From Pseudomonadota bacterium (lineage in GTDB: Bacteria; Pseudomonadota; Gammaproteobacteria; Burkholderiales; Burkholderiaceae_C), in contig JAFEEB010000026.1 in NCBI GenBank assembly GCA_018241325.1, positions 10,144 through 60,989 of the forward strand: DNA of 50,846 bases, written 5' to 3'. Shown in pieces: positions 29,509-37,571 of the stretch. A program made the position numbers and the translations under genes. The notes beneath the pieces are model-generated. The model saw nothing but the letters and a program-made list of their open reading frames with translations. It did no database searches and was not told where the DNA came from. Position 1 is the stretch's first letter. Every line of letters starts with the position of its first letter.

Positions 29509-32500
29509 ATGACCCCCTCCGACTTCATCGCCAAATGGGGCCCCGGCGGCCCCGCCGCGCACCTGAACGAGGAGCAGGGCGCGCAAAGCCATTTCCTCGA
29601 CCTGTGCGATCTGCTGGGCGTGCCCAAGCCCGGCAGCGACGTCGGCGGCGAATACGTGTTCGAGCGCCGCTCGCTCGTGCTGGGCGAAGCGCGCGGCTAC
29701 GCCGACGTGTTTTACCGCGACCACTTCGCGTGGGAGAACAAGGCCCCCGGCAAAAACCTGGACGCCGCGCTGCGCCAGTTGCAGCAATACAGCCTGGCCT
29801 TGGCCAACCCGCCGCTGCTCGTCGTCTGCGACCGCCTCACCATCCGCATCCACACCCAGTTCAACGGCCACCCCAGCGAGACACACACCGTGCGCATCGA
29901 CCAGCTCGATGCGCCCGACCAGCAGGCTCTGCTGCGCCGCCTGTGGCTGGCCCCCGAGAGCTTTCGCCCGCGCACCACCAGCCGCGACATCACCGAGGCC
30001 GCCGCCCAAAGCTTTGCCACCCTGGCCGCCCAGCTGCGCGCCCGCGGCCACGCCGGCGAGGCCGTGGCGCATTTTTTGACGCAGTGCCTGTTCTGCTTTT
30101 TTGCCGAAGACGTGGGCCTGCTGCCCGGGCGCATGTTCGAGCGCCTGGTGGGCAACCGGGGCCTGACCAGCGAGCGCCTGACCGCCGGCCTGGCCAGCCT
30201 GTTCACCACCATGCAAACCGGCGGCCTGTACGGGCCCGACGACATCCCCTGGTTCAACGGCGGGCTGTTTGCGCACATCAGCGTGCCCAAGCTGGAGATC
30301 ATCGACATCACCGAGCTGCGCAACGCCGCCGCGCTCAACTGGAGCGCCATCGACGTCAGCATCTTCGGCACCCTGTTCGAGCGCGGGCTGGACCCCGCCA
30401 AGCGCAGCCAGCTGGGCGCGCACTACACCGACCCGGCGACGATTGCCCGCATCACCGGCCCCGTCATCACCCGCCCCTTACTACAAAAATGGGAGCTGGT
30501 GGCGCAGAAAATGCAAGCGCTGCTGGCCAAATCGAGGCAGAAAAAGCACGCTGCCTACTCCTCGGGCGGCCGCCATCACAAAGCCAGCGCGGGTGACGCC
30601 GCCTACCAGAAAGCCGAGCTGCTGTTCTACGGCTGGCTCGACGAGCTCAAGGGCTTCCGCATCCTCGACCCCGCCTGCGGCAGCGGCAACTTTTTGTTCA
30701 TGGGCCTGAAGGCGCTCAAGGACGTCGAGCTCGTCAGCATCACCCAGGCCGCCGCGCTGGGGCTGGATCGCGAGCAGGACCTCGTCACCGGCCCGCACAA
30801 CCTGCTGGGCATCGAGCTGAACGAATACGCCGCCGAGCTGGCCCGCGTCAGCGTATGGATCGGCGAAATCCAGTGGCGCATGGCCCACGGCTACGCCCCC
30901 AAGACCAACCCCGTGCTCGAGCCGCTGGAGCAGATCGAGTGCCGTGACGCGCTGCTGGCTTTTCTCCCTCCCCCGCTGGGGGAGGGCAGGGGTGAGGGCC
31001 ACGGCGCATCCACACCTGCCGTGCCCCTTCCCCCTCTGGGGGAAGGCAGGGATGGGGGCCACGGCACATCCACATCAGCCGCGCCTGATGCCAGCGCCCC
31101 CGGCCCCCACCCCAACCCTCCCCCAAAGGGGGAGGGAGTGAAAGAAGCCCCCTGGCCCCGCGCCGACGTGGTGGTGGGCAACCCGCCGTTTTTGGGCGAC
31201 AAAAAAATGCGCCGCGAACTGGGCGACGCCTACGTCGATGCGTTGCGCGCCACCTACGAAGGGCGCGTGCCCGGCGGCGCCGACCTGGTGTGCTATTGGT
31301 TTGAAAAAAGCCGTGCAGCCCTTGCCAGTCAAGCGCTGACCGCTTCGGGTTTGGTAGCAACCAACTCCATCCGCGGCGGCGCCAACCGCAAGGTGCTGGA
31401 CGCCATCGTCAAGGACAGCCGCATCTACGAGGCCTGGAGCGACGAGCCCTGGGTGAACGACGGCGCGGCGGTGCGGGTGTCGTTGGTGGCGTTTGGCTCC
31501 GTGAGTGGTCCTGCCAAGCTCGACGACAACGAAGTTCAACTCATTCAGAGCGACCTTCAGGCCGGCCATGCCGACGCCTTCGATTCCAGCACGGCCACGC
31601 GCTTGCCCTCCAACGCCGGTGTCAGCTTTCAGGGGCCGGTGTTGGTCGGCGACTTCGAGGTGGATGGCAACACGGCGAGGCAATGGCTGCGCGTACCCAA
31701 CCCCCACGGACGCTCGAACGCCGAGGTCGTGCGGCCACTCACCAACGGCAAGGACATCACGTCACGGTCACGCGGCATGTGGGTGGTGGACTTCGGCGCC
31801 ATGAAGGAGGCTGACGCGAGTTTGTACGAAGCGCCGTTCGAGCATGTGAGATTGCACGTCAAGCCGCAGCGCGAAGGAAATGCGAGGAAGGCTCGCCGAG
31901 AGAACTGGTGGTTGCATGGTGAAACCGGAGGAGGGTGGCGTGCAAGCACCCAGAACGCAGCACGCTACATCGCGACATCTCAGGTCGCCAAGCACCGCGT
32001 GTGGGTCTGGCAACCGGTGGCGGTCTGGCCGCATCAGACAGTGATCACCATCGCCCGCGCCGACGACACCACCTTCGGCATCCTGCACAGCCGCTTTCAC
32101 GAACTCTGGTCGCTGCGCATGGGCACCTCGCTGGAAGACCGGCCGCGCTACACCCCCACCACCTGCTTCGAAACCTTCCCCTTCCCCGCCGGCCTCACCC
32201 CCGCGGACACCGCCCACCAGCGCACCGAGCCCATCGAAGGCGGCGCGCTGATTCCGGCCGGTTTGCCCGACGATTTAAAGCCAAATCAGCCGACAGCGCC
32301 CGCCCAGCAAGCGCAAGCAGCTACTCAAGTAATAGCAACACGCCAGACCGCCAGCGCCATCGCCCAGGCCGCGCACCGGCTCGACGCGCTGCGCCAGAGC
32401 TGGCTCAACCCGCCCGAATGGACGCGCCGCGTGCCCGAGGTCGTGCCGCTGGGCATGGCGCATTCGCCATACCCCGACCGCATCGAGCCGCGCCCCAACC

Positions 32501-32733
32501 TGAGCGAGCCCGACGCCAAGGCGCTGCAAAAACGCACCCTCACCAACCTCTACAACCAGCGTCCCGCCTGGCTGGCGCAAGCCCACGCCGCGCTGGACGC
32601 GGCCGTCGCCGCCGCCTACGGCTGGCCCGACTACACCCCCGCCATGCCCGACGACGAAATCCTGCGCCGGCTGCTTGCGCTCAACCGCGAGCGGGCGGTG
32701 CAGGCCGGCGCCGCCAAGAAGGCCGTCTCATGA
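29509..32733 (+). CDS. Type IIL (MmeI-like) bifunctional restriction-modification enzyme
   Basis: A single 1074-residue chain. The N-terminus has a PD-(D/E)xK nuclease core: D66 in GYADVFY and E76-x-K78 in AWENKAPGKNL. A helical connector follows. The gamma-class adenine methyltransferase has motif I LDPACGSGNF (residues 386-395) and catalytic NPPF (residue 558). The C-terminal part should hold the target-recognition domain, with conserved LEDRPRYTPTTCFETFPFP. MmeI-like enzymes (about 920 residues) methylate one strand and cut at a distance, protecting the host without a separate methylase. This protein is longer because four stretches match dispersed repeats: about residues 322-346, 483-544, 597-620 and 922-945. 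Whether it stays active is unknown. A secreted P1-nuclease-like gene overlaps its stop (ATGA). Confidence 0.88.
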   Translation: MTPSDFIAKWGPGGPAAHLNEEQGAQSHFLDLCDLLGVPKPGSDVGGEYVFERRSLVLGEARGYADVFYRDHFAWENKAPGKNLDAALRQLQQYSLALANPPLLVVCDRLTIRIHTQFNGHPSETHTVRIDQLDAPDQQALLRRLWLAPESFRPRTTSRDITEAAAQSFATLAAQLRARGHAGEAVAHFLTQCLFCFFAEDVGLLPGRMFERLVGNRGLTSERLTAGLASLFTTMQTGGLYGPDDIPWFNGGLFAHISVPKLEIIDITELRNAAALNWSAIDVSIFGTLFERGLDPAKRSQLGAHYTDPATIARITGPVITRPLLQKWELVAQKMQALLAKSRQKKHAAYSSGGRHHKASAGDAAYQKAELLFYGWLDELKGFRILDPACGSGNFLFMGLKALKDVELVSITQAAALGLDREQDLVTGPHNLLGIELNEYAAELARVSVWIGEIQWRMAHGYAPKTNPVLEPLEQIECRDALLAFLPPPLGEGRGEGHGASTPAVPLPPLGEGRDGGHGTSTSAAPDASAPGPHPNPPPKGEGVKEAPWPRADVVVGNPPFLGDKKMRRELGDAYVDALRATYEGRVPGGADLVCYWFEKSRAALASQALTASGLVATNSIRGGANRKVLDAIVKDSRIYEAWSDEPWVNDGAAVRVSLVAFGSVSGPAKLDDNEVQLIQSDLQAGHADAFDSSTATRLPSNAGVSFQGPVLVGDFEVDGNTARQWLRVPNPHGRSNAEVVRPLTNGKDITSRSRGMWVVDFGAMKEADASLYEAPFEHVRLHVKPQREGNARKARRENWWLHGETGGGWRASTQNAARYIATSQVAKHRVWVWQPVAVWPHQTVITIARADDTTFGILHSRFHELWSLRMGTSLEDRPRYTPTTCFETFPFPAGLTPADTAHQRTEPIEGGALIPAGLPDDLKPNQPTAPAQQAQAATQVIATRQTASAIAQAAHRLDALRQSWLNPPEWTRRVPEVVPLGMAHSPYPDRIEPRPNLSEPDAKALQKRTLTNLYNQRPAWLAQAHAALDAAVAAAYGWPDYTPAMPDDEILRRLLALNRERAVQAGAAKKAVS
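30473..30548 (-). repeat. Dispersed repeat family A, degenerate copy inside the restriction enzyme
   Basis: On the plus strand it reads CTACAAAAATGGGAGCTG ... GCAAGCGCTGCTGGCC-AAATC, the family A element in reverse orientation. It is translated in frame in the connector before motif I. Confidence 0.55.
30957..31140 (+). repeat. Triple family B repeat inside the restriction enzyme
   Basis: Two direct copies of CCCCTCTGGGGGA-GGCAGGG type sequence, each followed by GGCCACGGC-CATCCACA, and one inverted copy (CCCCAACCCTCCCCCAAAGG) are read through in frame as about 60 Pro/Gly-rich residues. They lie between methyltransferase motif I and NPPF. Confidence 0.85.
31298..31366 (+). repeat. Dispersed repeat family A, degenerate copy after the NPPF motif
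   Basis: TTTGAAAAAAGCCGTGCAGC, CTTGCCAGTCAAGCGCTGAC and TTTGGTAGC follow the block order of family A. The segment is translated in frame as about 20 residues. Confidence 0.5.
32272..32340 (+). repeat. Dispersed repeat family A, copy in the restriction enzyme C-terminal domain
   Basis: AAGCCAAATCAGCCGACAGC, then CAAGCGCAAGCAGCTACTCA and AGTAATAGCAAC: a well-preserved family A element read in frame as a Pro/Gln/Ala-rich linker. Confidence 0.8.
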
Positions 32734-33878
32734 GCGGTCATCGTGTCTTGCGGGTCGCGGTGCTGGCCGCCTGCCTGGCGGCCGGGAGCGCAGCGCCCGC
32801 CCTGGCCTGGAAGCTGACCCCGGAGGCGACGGCGACCGAGCGCGCGCTGGCGGCGTATTCGGCCAGCCGCTTGCAGCGGGCGATCAACAAAGGCGCGTTT
32901 CAAGGTGTGGCGGTGGTGGGGCACGCGGTGCACGAGGACATCACCCGGCGGGCGCTGCAATGCACGGACGATGGGCAGGACGTGCCCAGCTGCGAGTACG
33001 ACATCCGCTACCAGGTGGCGGGCGTGCGCTGGAACGACGATCCGGCGTTCAAGTTTTTGCCGGGGCGGGGTGACTACGTGGGTTGCACGGCAGGCCAGAC
33101 GGTGCGCATGGTCACGCAGCCGCTGTGCTGGGTGCGGGTGTTTCACCACGGCGAGAGTGCGGCGGCCCGAGGTGTGCGGCTGACGGGCGCCAACGGCAAT
33201 CTGCTGGTGCGATCGCACTTTGGCGACTTGCAGTTTCTGCACGCCATGGCCGTTGCCGACGGCGAGGCGCCCGAGCAAACGCGGCGCAACGTGCTGGTCT
33301 GGGCCGAGTTCACTTGGCGCACGGCGATCGGCGAGCCGGGCTTTGGCCTGGAGGGCGTGGTTTCGCGCCTGCCCATCGAGGGGTTTGCGCAGCGCTTCAG
33401 GTTCAACCAGGGTTGGCGCATCCAGGACTTGTTTGCCCTGGGCGACCCGACCGCGCGCCGCGATGATCGGCTGCAGCGCATCGCCCTGGGCAGCCTGCTC
33501 CACGTGGTGCAGGACTCGTTTGCCGCCGGTCACGTGCAGCGCGTGGCGCCCATGCCCGGCGCCACCTGCGCCGGGCGCGCCGACTGGCCGGCGCCAGGCT
33601 CGGTCGTCGAATTTCACTCCTACCCGCACCAGGACGCGCGCAAGCATGGTCGCGCCGATCAGCCGGATGCCCTGGCGACGCACTTGGTCGGGCACCATCC
33701 CAACGTGATCGACGTGGTGCGCACGCTGGCCGACCTGTGGCATGCAGGCACGCCGTGGGACGATGCGCGGCCGTACCTCGAGTGCGTGTTTGCGCTGGCG
33801 CCCGATGCGCGGCCGTCGTCGCCGGGTGACGGCTATCGGCCCGACCCACCCGCGGACCCGGCGCAGGGGGGTGGCTGA
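32730..33878 (+). CDS. Secreted zinc-dependent phospholipase C / S1-P1 nuclease fold protein
   Basis: The protein has 382 residues. The signal peptide ends in APALA, and the mature chain would begin with Trp (WKLTPEATATERAL). In the zinc-PLC/P1-nuclease superfamily the mature N-terminal Trp itself binds zinc. Further candidate ligands are the HAVHEDITRRAL helix, RSHFGDLQFLHAMAV and the helix SLLHVVQDSFAAGHVQRVAP, which matches the H-x3-D-x(6-9)-H pattern. It would act outside the cytoplasm on phospholipid or nucleic acid. The start codon overlaps the restriction enzyme stop (ATGA), so translation is coupled. The class assignment is fairly sure, the substrate is not. Confidence 0.75.
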   Translation: MSGHRVLRVAVLAACLAAGSAAPALAWKLTPEATATERALAAYSASRLQRAINKGAFQGVAVVGHAVHEDITRRALQCTDDGQDVPSCEYDIRYQVAGVRWNDDPAFKFLPGRGDYVGCTAGQTVRMVTQPLCWVRVFHHGESAAARGVRLTGANGNLLVRSHFGDLQFLHAMAVADGEAPEQTRRNVLVWAEFTWRTAIGEPGFGLEGVVSRLPIEGFAQRFRFNQGWRIQDLFALGDPTARRDDRLQRIALGSLLHVVQDSFAAGHVQRVAPMPGATCAGRADWPAPGSVVEFHSYPHQDARKHGRADQPDALATHLVGHHPNVIDVVRTLADLWHAGTPWDDARPYLECVFALAPDARPSSPGDGYRPDPPADPAQGGG

Positions 33879-33888
33879 GAAGGTCGTT

Positions 33889-33916
33889 TTGACAGATCGG
33901 ATATCCGTGTTAAATT
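33889..33916 (+). promoter_or_regulatory. Candidate sigma-70 promoter of the ATPase-TOPRIM operon
   Basis: TTGACA (33889-33894), a 16-base spacer, then TAAATT (33911-33916), in a conspicuously AT-rich island within GC-rich DNA. It sits 42 bases before the ATPase start. Confidence 0.65.
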
Positions 33917-33919
33917 AAG

Positions 33920-33943
33920 TTTTCAACAAAAAAACGTTGAAAA
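33920..33943 (+). promoter_or_regulatory. Inverted repeat at the predicted transcription start of the ATPase-TOPRIM operon
   Basis: TTTTCAAC (33920-33927) and GTTGAAAA (33936-33943) are perfect inverted arms around AAAAAAAC. The repeat lies immediately after the -10 element, so it is either an operator or a hairpin at the very 5' end of the mRNA. Confidence 0.6.
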
Positions 33944-33957
33944 TACACTTTATTAAG

Positions 33958-35139
33958 ATGTTGCACCGATTTGCTTTCTCCAACTTTCAGTCGTTCCGCG
34001 AGCGTACGGAGGTCAACTGGCTGCTCGATGGAAAGGTGTCCGAGGCCGTCTGGTCAACTCGGTCGGCTGCGGGTGAGCGCGCCAGCACCGTGATGGCGGT
34101 GATCGGCGCCAATGCCAGCGGCAAGACCGCGTTGCTCAAGCCGCTGCTGTTCCTCAACTGGTTCGCGCGCGAATCCTTCGCCGCCAATCCCGCAGCTGAT
34201 CTCCCGTTCGAGCCGCATTTCGCCGCGCAGGATCAACCGTCGGAGTTCGAACTGGATATGACGGTGGATGGAGAGCTCTGGCGCTACACCTTGCGCTGCA
34301 CGGCCAAGCGCGTGCTGGAGGAGTCGCTGTACGTACGTCGCACCCGAATGGGCTACGTCTTCGTCCGGCAGTGGGACGAGGACAGCCAGTCCTACCGGGT
34401 GAAGCAGCAGGATTTCGGCTTCAAAGCCAGCGAGGCGCTAAAGGTGCGCCCCAATGCGTCCTTGCTGTCGACCGCAGCGCAGTATGGTGTGCCGCTGGCG
34501 CAGCGGCTGGTACAAGCGAACGTGTCCACCAACGTGCACCGCTGGGGACGACACATCGGCGATGACCAGCTGTTCCAGGCGGCTTCTCATTTTGCTGAGC
34601 ACCCGCAGTCACGCGAGCGTGCGGTTCAGTTGCTCAAGCGCTGGGACTTTGGTCTCAGCAGCATCGAGATACGAGAGGTGGATGCCAAGTCACCCGACGG
34701 CAGCATGAGCAAGGTGTGGTTTCCCTTTGGAATACATCAAACCGGAAAAGAGCTCAAGGCCACGCTGCCGTTCACGCTGGAATCCAGTGGTACGCAAAGT
34801 GCGTTCATTCTGCTGCACCGCTTGTTGCCCGTACTGGAGCGCGGCGGCCTGGCGGTTATCGACGAGTTTGAGAACGATCTGCACCCGCACATGCTGGAGC
34901 CCATCCTCAGCCTGTTTGCCGACAGCAAAACCAATCCGCACGGCGCCCAGTTGCTGTTCACCTGTCACGCGATGGAAGTGCTGAACATCCTGCACAAGTC
35001 GCAGGTGATGCTGGTTGAAAAGGACGAGAACAACGAGAGCACGGCTTGGCGCCTGGACAGCGTGGAGGGCATCCGCAGCGATGACAACTTCTACGCCAAG
35101 TACATGGCGGGTGCTTACGGCGCGGTGCCGCAGCTGTGA
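33958..35139 (+). CDS. AAA/ABC-type ATPase of a two-gene defence-like system (RloA / AbiLi / AriA-like)
   Basis: The protein is 393 residues from ATG 33958; a TTG at 33937 in the same frame falls inside the inverted repeat. The N-terminus FAFSNFQSFRERTEVNW is typical of AAA_15/AAA_21 (OLD/RecF-like) ATPases. Walker A is GANASGKT with Lys56. The ABC-like signature is SSGTQ (residues 276-280), Walker B is LAVIDEFENDLHPH with D302/E303, and LLFTCHAMEVL gives the switch histidine. The next gene encodes a TOPRIM protein overlapping its stop. This is the arrangement of RloA-RloB, AbiL and PARIS, where the ATPase senses phage and releases or activates a TOPRIM nuclease. GC content looks lower than in the flanks. 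Confidence 0.85.
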   Translation: MLHRFAFSNFQSFRERTEVNWLLDGKVSEAVWSTRSAAGERASTVMAVIGANASGKTALLKPLLFLNWFARESFAANPAADLPFEPHFAAQDQPSEFELDMTVDGELWRYTLRCTAKRVLEESLYVRRTRMGYVFVRQWDEDSQSYRVKQQDFGFKASEALKVRPNASLLSTAAQYGVPLAQRLVQANVSTNVHRWGRHIGDDQLFQAASHFAEHPQSRERAVQLLKRWDFGLSSIEIREVDAKSPDGSMSKVWFPFGIHQTGKELKATLPFTLESSGTQSAFILLHRLLPVLERGGLAVIDEFENDLHPHMLEPILSLFADSKTNPHGAQLLFTCHAMEVLNILHKSQVMLVEKDENNESTAWRLDSVEGIRSDDNFYAKYMAGAYGAVPQL

Positions 35140-35672
35140 GCATGGATTTGTCCAAGCGGCCAGTGCCGCGCCGGCAACGGTTCACGATTCTTCTGGTTGG
35201 CGAGGGCCATGCGGAGGTGGCGCTTCTGACTCACCTGAAAGGCCTTTATGCCTCTCGGGGCAGTGGTGTGGCGATTTCCATTCGCAACGCGCGCGGCAAG
35301 GGTGCGGCATATGTGGTGAACTATGCCATCCGGCAGACACGCAACGCGGCCTACGATCGCGTGGTGACACTGCTCGATGCCGATACCGATTGGAACAGCG
35401 CCGTTCGCAGCAAGGCGGCAAGAGCTCGTATCGAAGTCATCGCTTGCGCACCGTGTCTGGAGGTGTTGTTGCTGCAGGTGCGCGATGAGATGGTGCGCGA
35501 CGGATTGACATCTGTGCAAATCAAGCAGCAGTTCGAGACGCGATTTGGCGCACCCGCGCATGAGCCGCGTATCTACTCGGAGCATTTTGGACGCCAGTAC
35601 CTGGATCATGCACGGCATCGGCTTGGTGAGCTCGATCGGCTGCTGCGTGCGTTCGCTGCGCTGTCCGCTTGA
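35136..35672 (+). CDS. TOPRIM-like protein (RloB / AbiLii-like effector)
   Basis: The protein is 178 residues from GTG 35136, which overlaps the ATPase stop (GTGA); ATG 35142 gives 176. The TOPRIM signature is visible: strand-loop ILLVGEGHAEVALL with the conserved glutamate (E21 from the ATG), and later VVTLLDADTDW giving the D-x-D motif (about D79 and D81). The C-terminal half has APCLEVLLLQVRDEMV and a basic helix. In RloB, AbiLii and AriB such proteins are the metal-dependent nuclease effector. At under 180 residues it is shorter than AriB, closer to RloB. Function is inferred from partner and motif. Confidence 0.75.
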   Translation: MSMDLSKRPVPRRQRFTILLVGEGHAEVALLTHLKGLYASRGSGVAISIRNARGKGAAYVVNYAIRQTRNAAYDRVVTLLDADTDWNSAVRSKAARARIEVIACAPCLEVLLLQVRDEMVRDGLTSVQIKQQFETRFGAPAHEPRIYSEHFGRQYLDHARHRLGELDRLLRAFAALSA

Positions 35673-35711
35673 GCGCAACAGTGACCTCCGGGGTGACGCA
35701 GGCCTTGGCGG

Positions 35712-36554
35712 CTATCGATTCAACGCCGGCGCTACCGCCTCCGCGAGCGCGTGCAAAACCGCGCCCACCGGCTGCTGCACCTTCAGCGCCAGCAGCTCGT
35801 CGGCCCGCGTGCGGCCCAGGTTGATGGCGGCAATCGGCTTGCCGGCAGCAGCGGCGGCCTGCGCAAAGCGGTAGCCCGAATACACCATCAGCGATGAGCC
35901 CGCGACGAGCAGCGCGTCGGCGCGGTGCAGCGCGGCCAGGGCGGCGTCCACGCGCTCGCGTGGCACGTTCTCGCCGAAGAAGACCACGTCGGGCTTGAGC
36001 ATGCCGGCGCCGCAGTGGGGGCAGGGCGGCACGTCGAAGTGCGCAAAGTCCAGGCCGTCCAGATCGGCATCGCCGTCGGGCGCGGCAGCGGCGTGGTGGT
36101 GTTGCCAGCCGGGGTTGCGCGCGTGCAGCAGGCTTTGAAAATCGGCGCGGGGCAGGCGCGCGCGGCAGGCCAGGCACACCACGGTGTCGATGCGCCCGTG
36201 CAGGTCGATCACGCGCCGGCTGCCGCCGGCGTGGTGCAGGCCGTCCACGTTTTGGGTCAGCAGCAGCTCGACGTGGCCGGCCGATTCCAGCCGCGCCAGC
36301 GCAAGGTGGGCGGGGCCGGGGCGGGCGGCGCGCATCACGGCCCAGCCGACCAGGCTGCGCGCCCAGTAGCGCTGGCGCGAATGCGCGTCGCCGGTGAAGG
36401 CCTGGTACGTCATGGGCGGCGCGCGCTTCCACTGCCCCTGGGCGTCGCGGTAGTCGGGGATGCCGCTGTCGGTGCTGCACCCCGCGCCCGTCAGCACCAG
36501 CAGGCGCGGGTGGCGGCGGGCGAAGGCGATGAGGCGGGCAAGCTCGTCGTGCAT
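35712..36554 (-). CDS. NAD-dependent protein deacylase (sirtuin, Sir2 family)
   Basis: The protein is 280 residues from the ATG ending at 36554. The NAD-binding motif is [20 protein letters not shown]. The catalytic segment is [16 protein letters not shown] with the general-base histidine in VIDLHGRID. Two CxxC pairs bind zinc (CLACRA ... [18 protein letters not shown]). It removes acyl groups from lysines using NAD+. A defence role is possible given its neighbours, but the sequence looks like the ordinary betaproteobacterial class with [12 protein letters not shown]. Confidence 0.93.
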   Translation of the reverse strand: MHDELARLIAFARRHPRLLVLTGAGCSTDSGIPDYRDAQGQWKRAPPMTYQAFTGDAHSRQRYWARSLVGWAVMRAARPGPAHLALARLESAGHVELLLTQNVDGLHHAGGSRRVIDLHGRIDTVVCLACRARLPRADFQSLLHARNPGWQHHHAAAAPDGDADLDGLDFAHFDVPPCPHCGAGMLKPDVVFFGENVPRERVDAALAALHRADALLVAGSSLMVYSGYRFAQAAAAAGKPIAAINLGRTRADELLALKVQQPVGAVLHALAEAVAPALNR

Positions 36555-36759
36555 GGGGTGTGGATGATGCGCCAAGCCGGGGGCCGATGTCGGGTGTGCG
36601 CGCCGGATCAACCGGCGCAGTCCATAAAATCATGGCGGCGCGCAGGGCGCGAAAGCGGTTGGCGCCTGGGCCGATGGCCGCCTGAAAGGTGACCCCGATG
36701 GCCAGGCCCTCGCGGGAGCTCGATCCCCGGTGCGCCCGCTCAATTTTTGGACACCTGCC

Positions 36760-37440
36760 ATGCCCACCAAAAAGACCGCGACCGCAGCGACACCCGATGT
36801 GCCACAGGCCAGCGCCTACGTGCTGCGCATCGAGCTGCGTGACCTGAAGCCCGCCATCTGGCGCGAGGTGTGGGTGGCGCCCGACACCACGCTGCGCAAG
36901 CTGCACGCCATCATCCAGGCCGCCATGGGTTGGGAGGACTGCCATCTGTACGGCTTTGCCGTGCCGGGCACCGGACGCGCGGGCCGGTACTGGGGCGTTG
37001 AGCCACACCTGCGCTACGAGCCGCCGGCCGCGCAGGACGGCATGGGCTTTGGCGACAACGCCAACGACGACGCGCGGGTCAAGCTGTTCGACGTGCTGCG
37101 CGTGCCCAAGGACAAGCTGCTTTACATCTACGACTACGGCGACGACTGGGAGCACCTGATCACGCTCAAGAAGATCGTCGCCACGCCCGAGCCGCTGCCG
37201 CGGCTGGCCAGCGCGGCCTTCATCTGCCCGCCCGAAGACAGCGGCGGCCCGCAGGGCTTCGCCAACCTGGTCGATGTGCTGAGCAGCCCGCACGACCCGG
37301 AATACCCCGAAATGCGCGGGTGGATGGACGAGATGATGGGCCCGGACTGGATGCCGGGCGAGTTGGATGAAGCGGCGCTCGAGAGCCTTGTCGCCGCCGT
37401 CGCCCGGCTGCGACCGCGTCCGCGCTTGCGCCGCGCGTGA
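36760..37440 (+). CDS. Plasmid pRiA4b ORF-3 family protein
   Basis: The protein is 226 residues from ATG 36760 (MPTKKTATAATPDVP). It matches the pRiA4b ORF-3 family: YVLRIELRDLKPAIWREVWV, TLRKLHAIIQAAMGWEDCHL, YIYDYGDDWEHLI and the terminal ICPPEDSGGPQGF. The family is widespread, often on plasmids or beside mobile DNA, and has no established function. Confidence 0.92.
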   Translation: MPTKKTATAATPDVPQASAYVLRIELRDLKPAIWREVWVAPDTTLRKLHAIIQAAMGWEDCHLYGFAVPGTGRAGRYWGVEPHLRYEPPAAQDGMGFGDNANDDARVKLFDVLRVPKDKLLYIYDYGDDWEHLITLKKIVATPEPLPRLASAAFICPPEDSGGPQGFANLVDVLSSPHDPEYPEMRGWMDEMMGPDWMPGELDEAALESLVAAVARLRPRPRLRRA

Positions 37441-37500
37441 GGTTTGGGTTGGCGGCGCCGATTGAATCTTGAATCACGTCAAAAAAATGTTGTATATTTT

Positions 37501-37514
37501 TTCAATGCATTGAA
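37501..37514. promoter_or_regulatory. Palindrome upstream of the HipA/YjjJ-like gene
   Basis: TTCAATGCATTGAA is a perfect 14-base palindrome in a strongly AT-rich stretch (about 37478-37545), 58 bases before the start. It is a candidate operator for autoregulation by the gene's own HTH domain. TATAAA or AAAATA nearby could be the -10. Confidence 0.6.
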
Positions 37515-37571
37515 TATAAACAATATTTTTGAATAAAATAGCGTCATGAATCGCATCAAAACAAGGGATTC

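Noticed and set aside
33937-33957. TTG start for the ATPase
   Set aside because: It lies inside the inverted repeat and adds seven unconserved residues; ATG 33958 gives the usual F-x-FSNFQSFRE start.
35712-36554. Sirtuin as part of the ATPase-TOPRIM defence operon
   Set aside because: It is on the opposite strand and convergent, with standard deacylase motifs and no fused defence domain such as SIR2-HerA or Thoeris.
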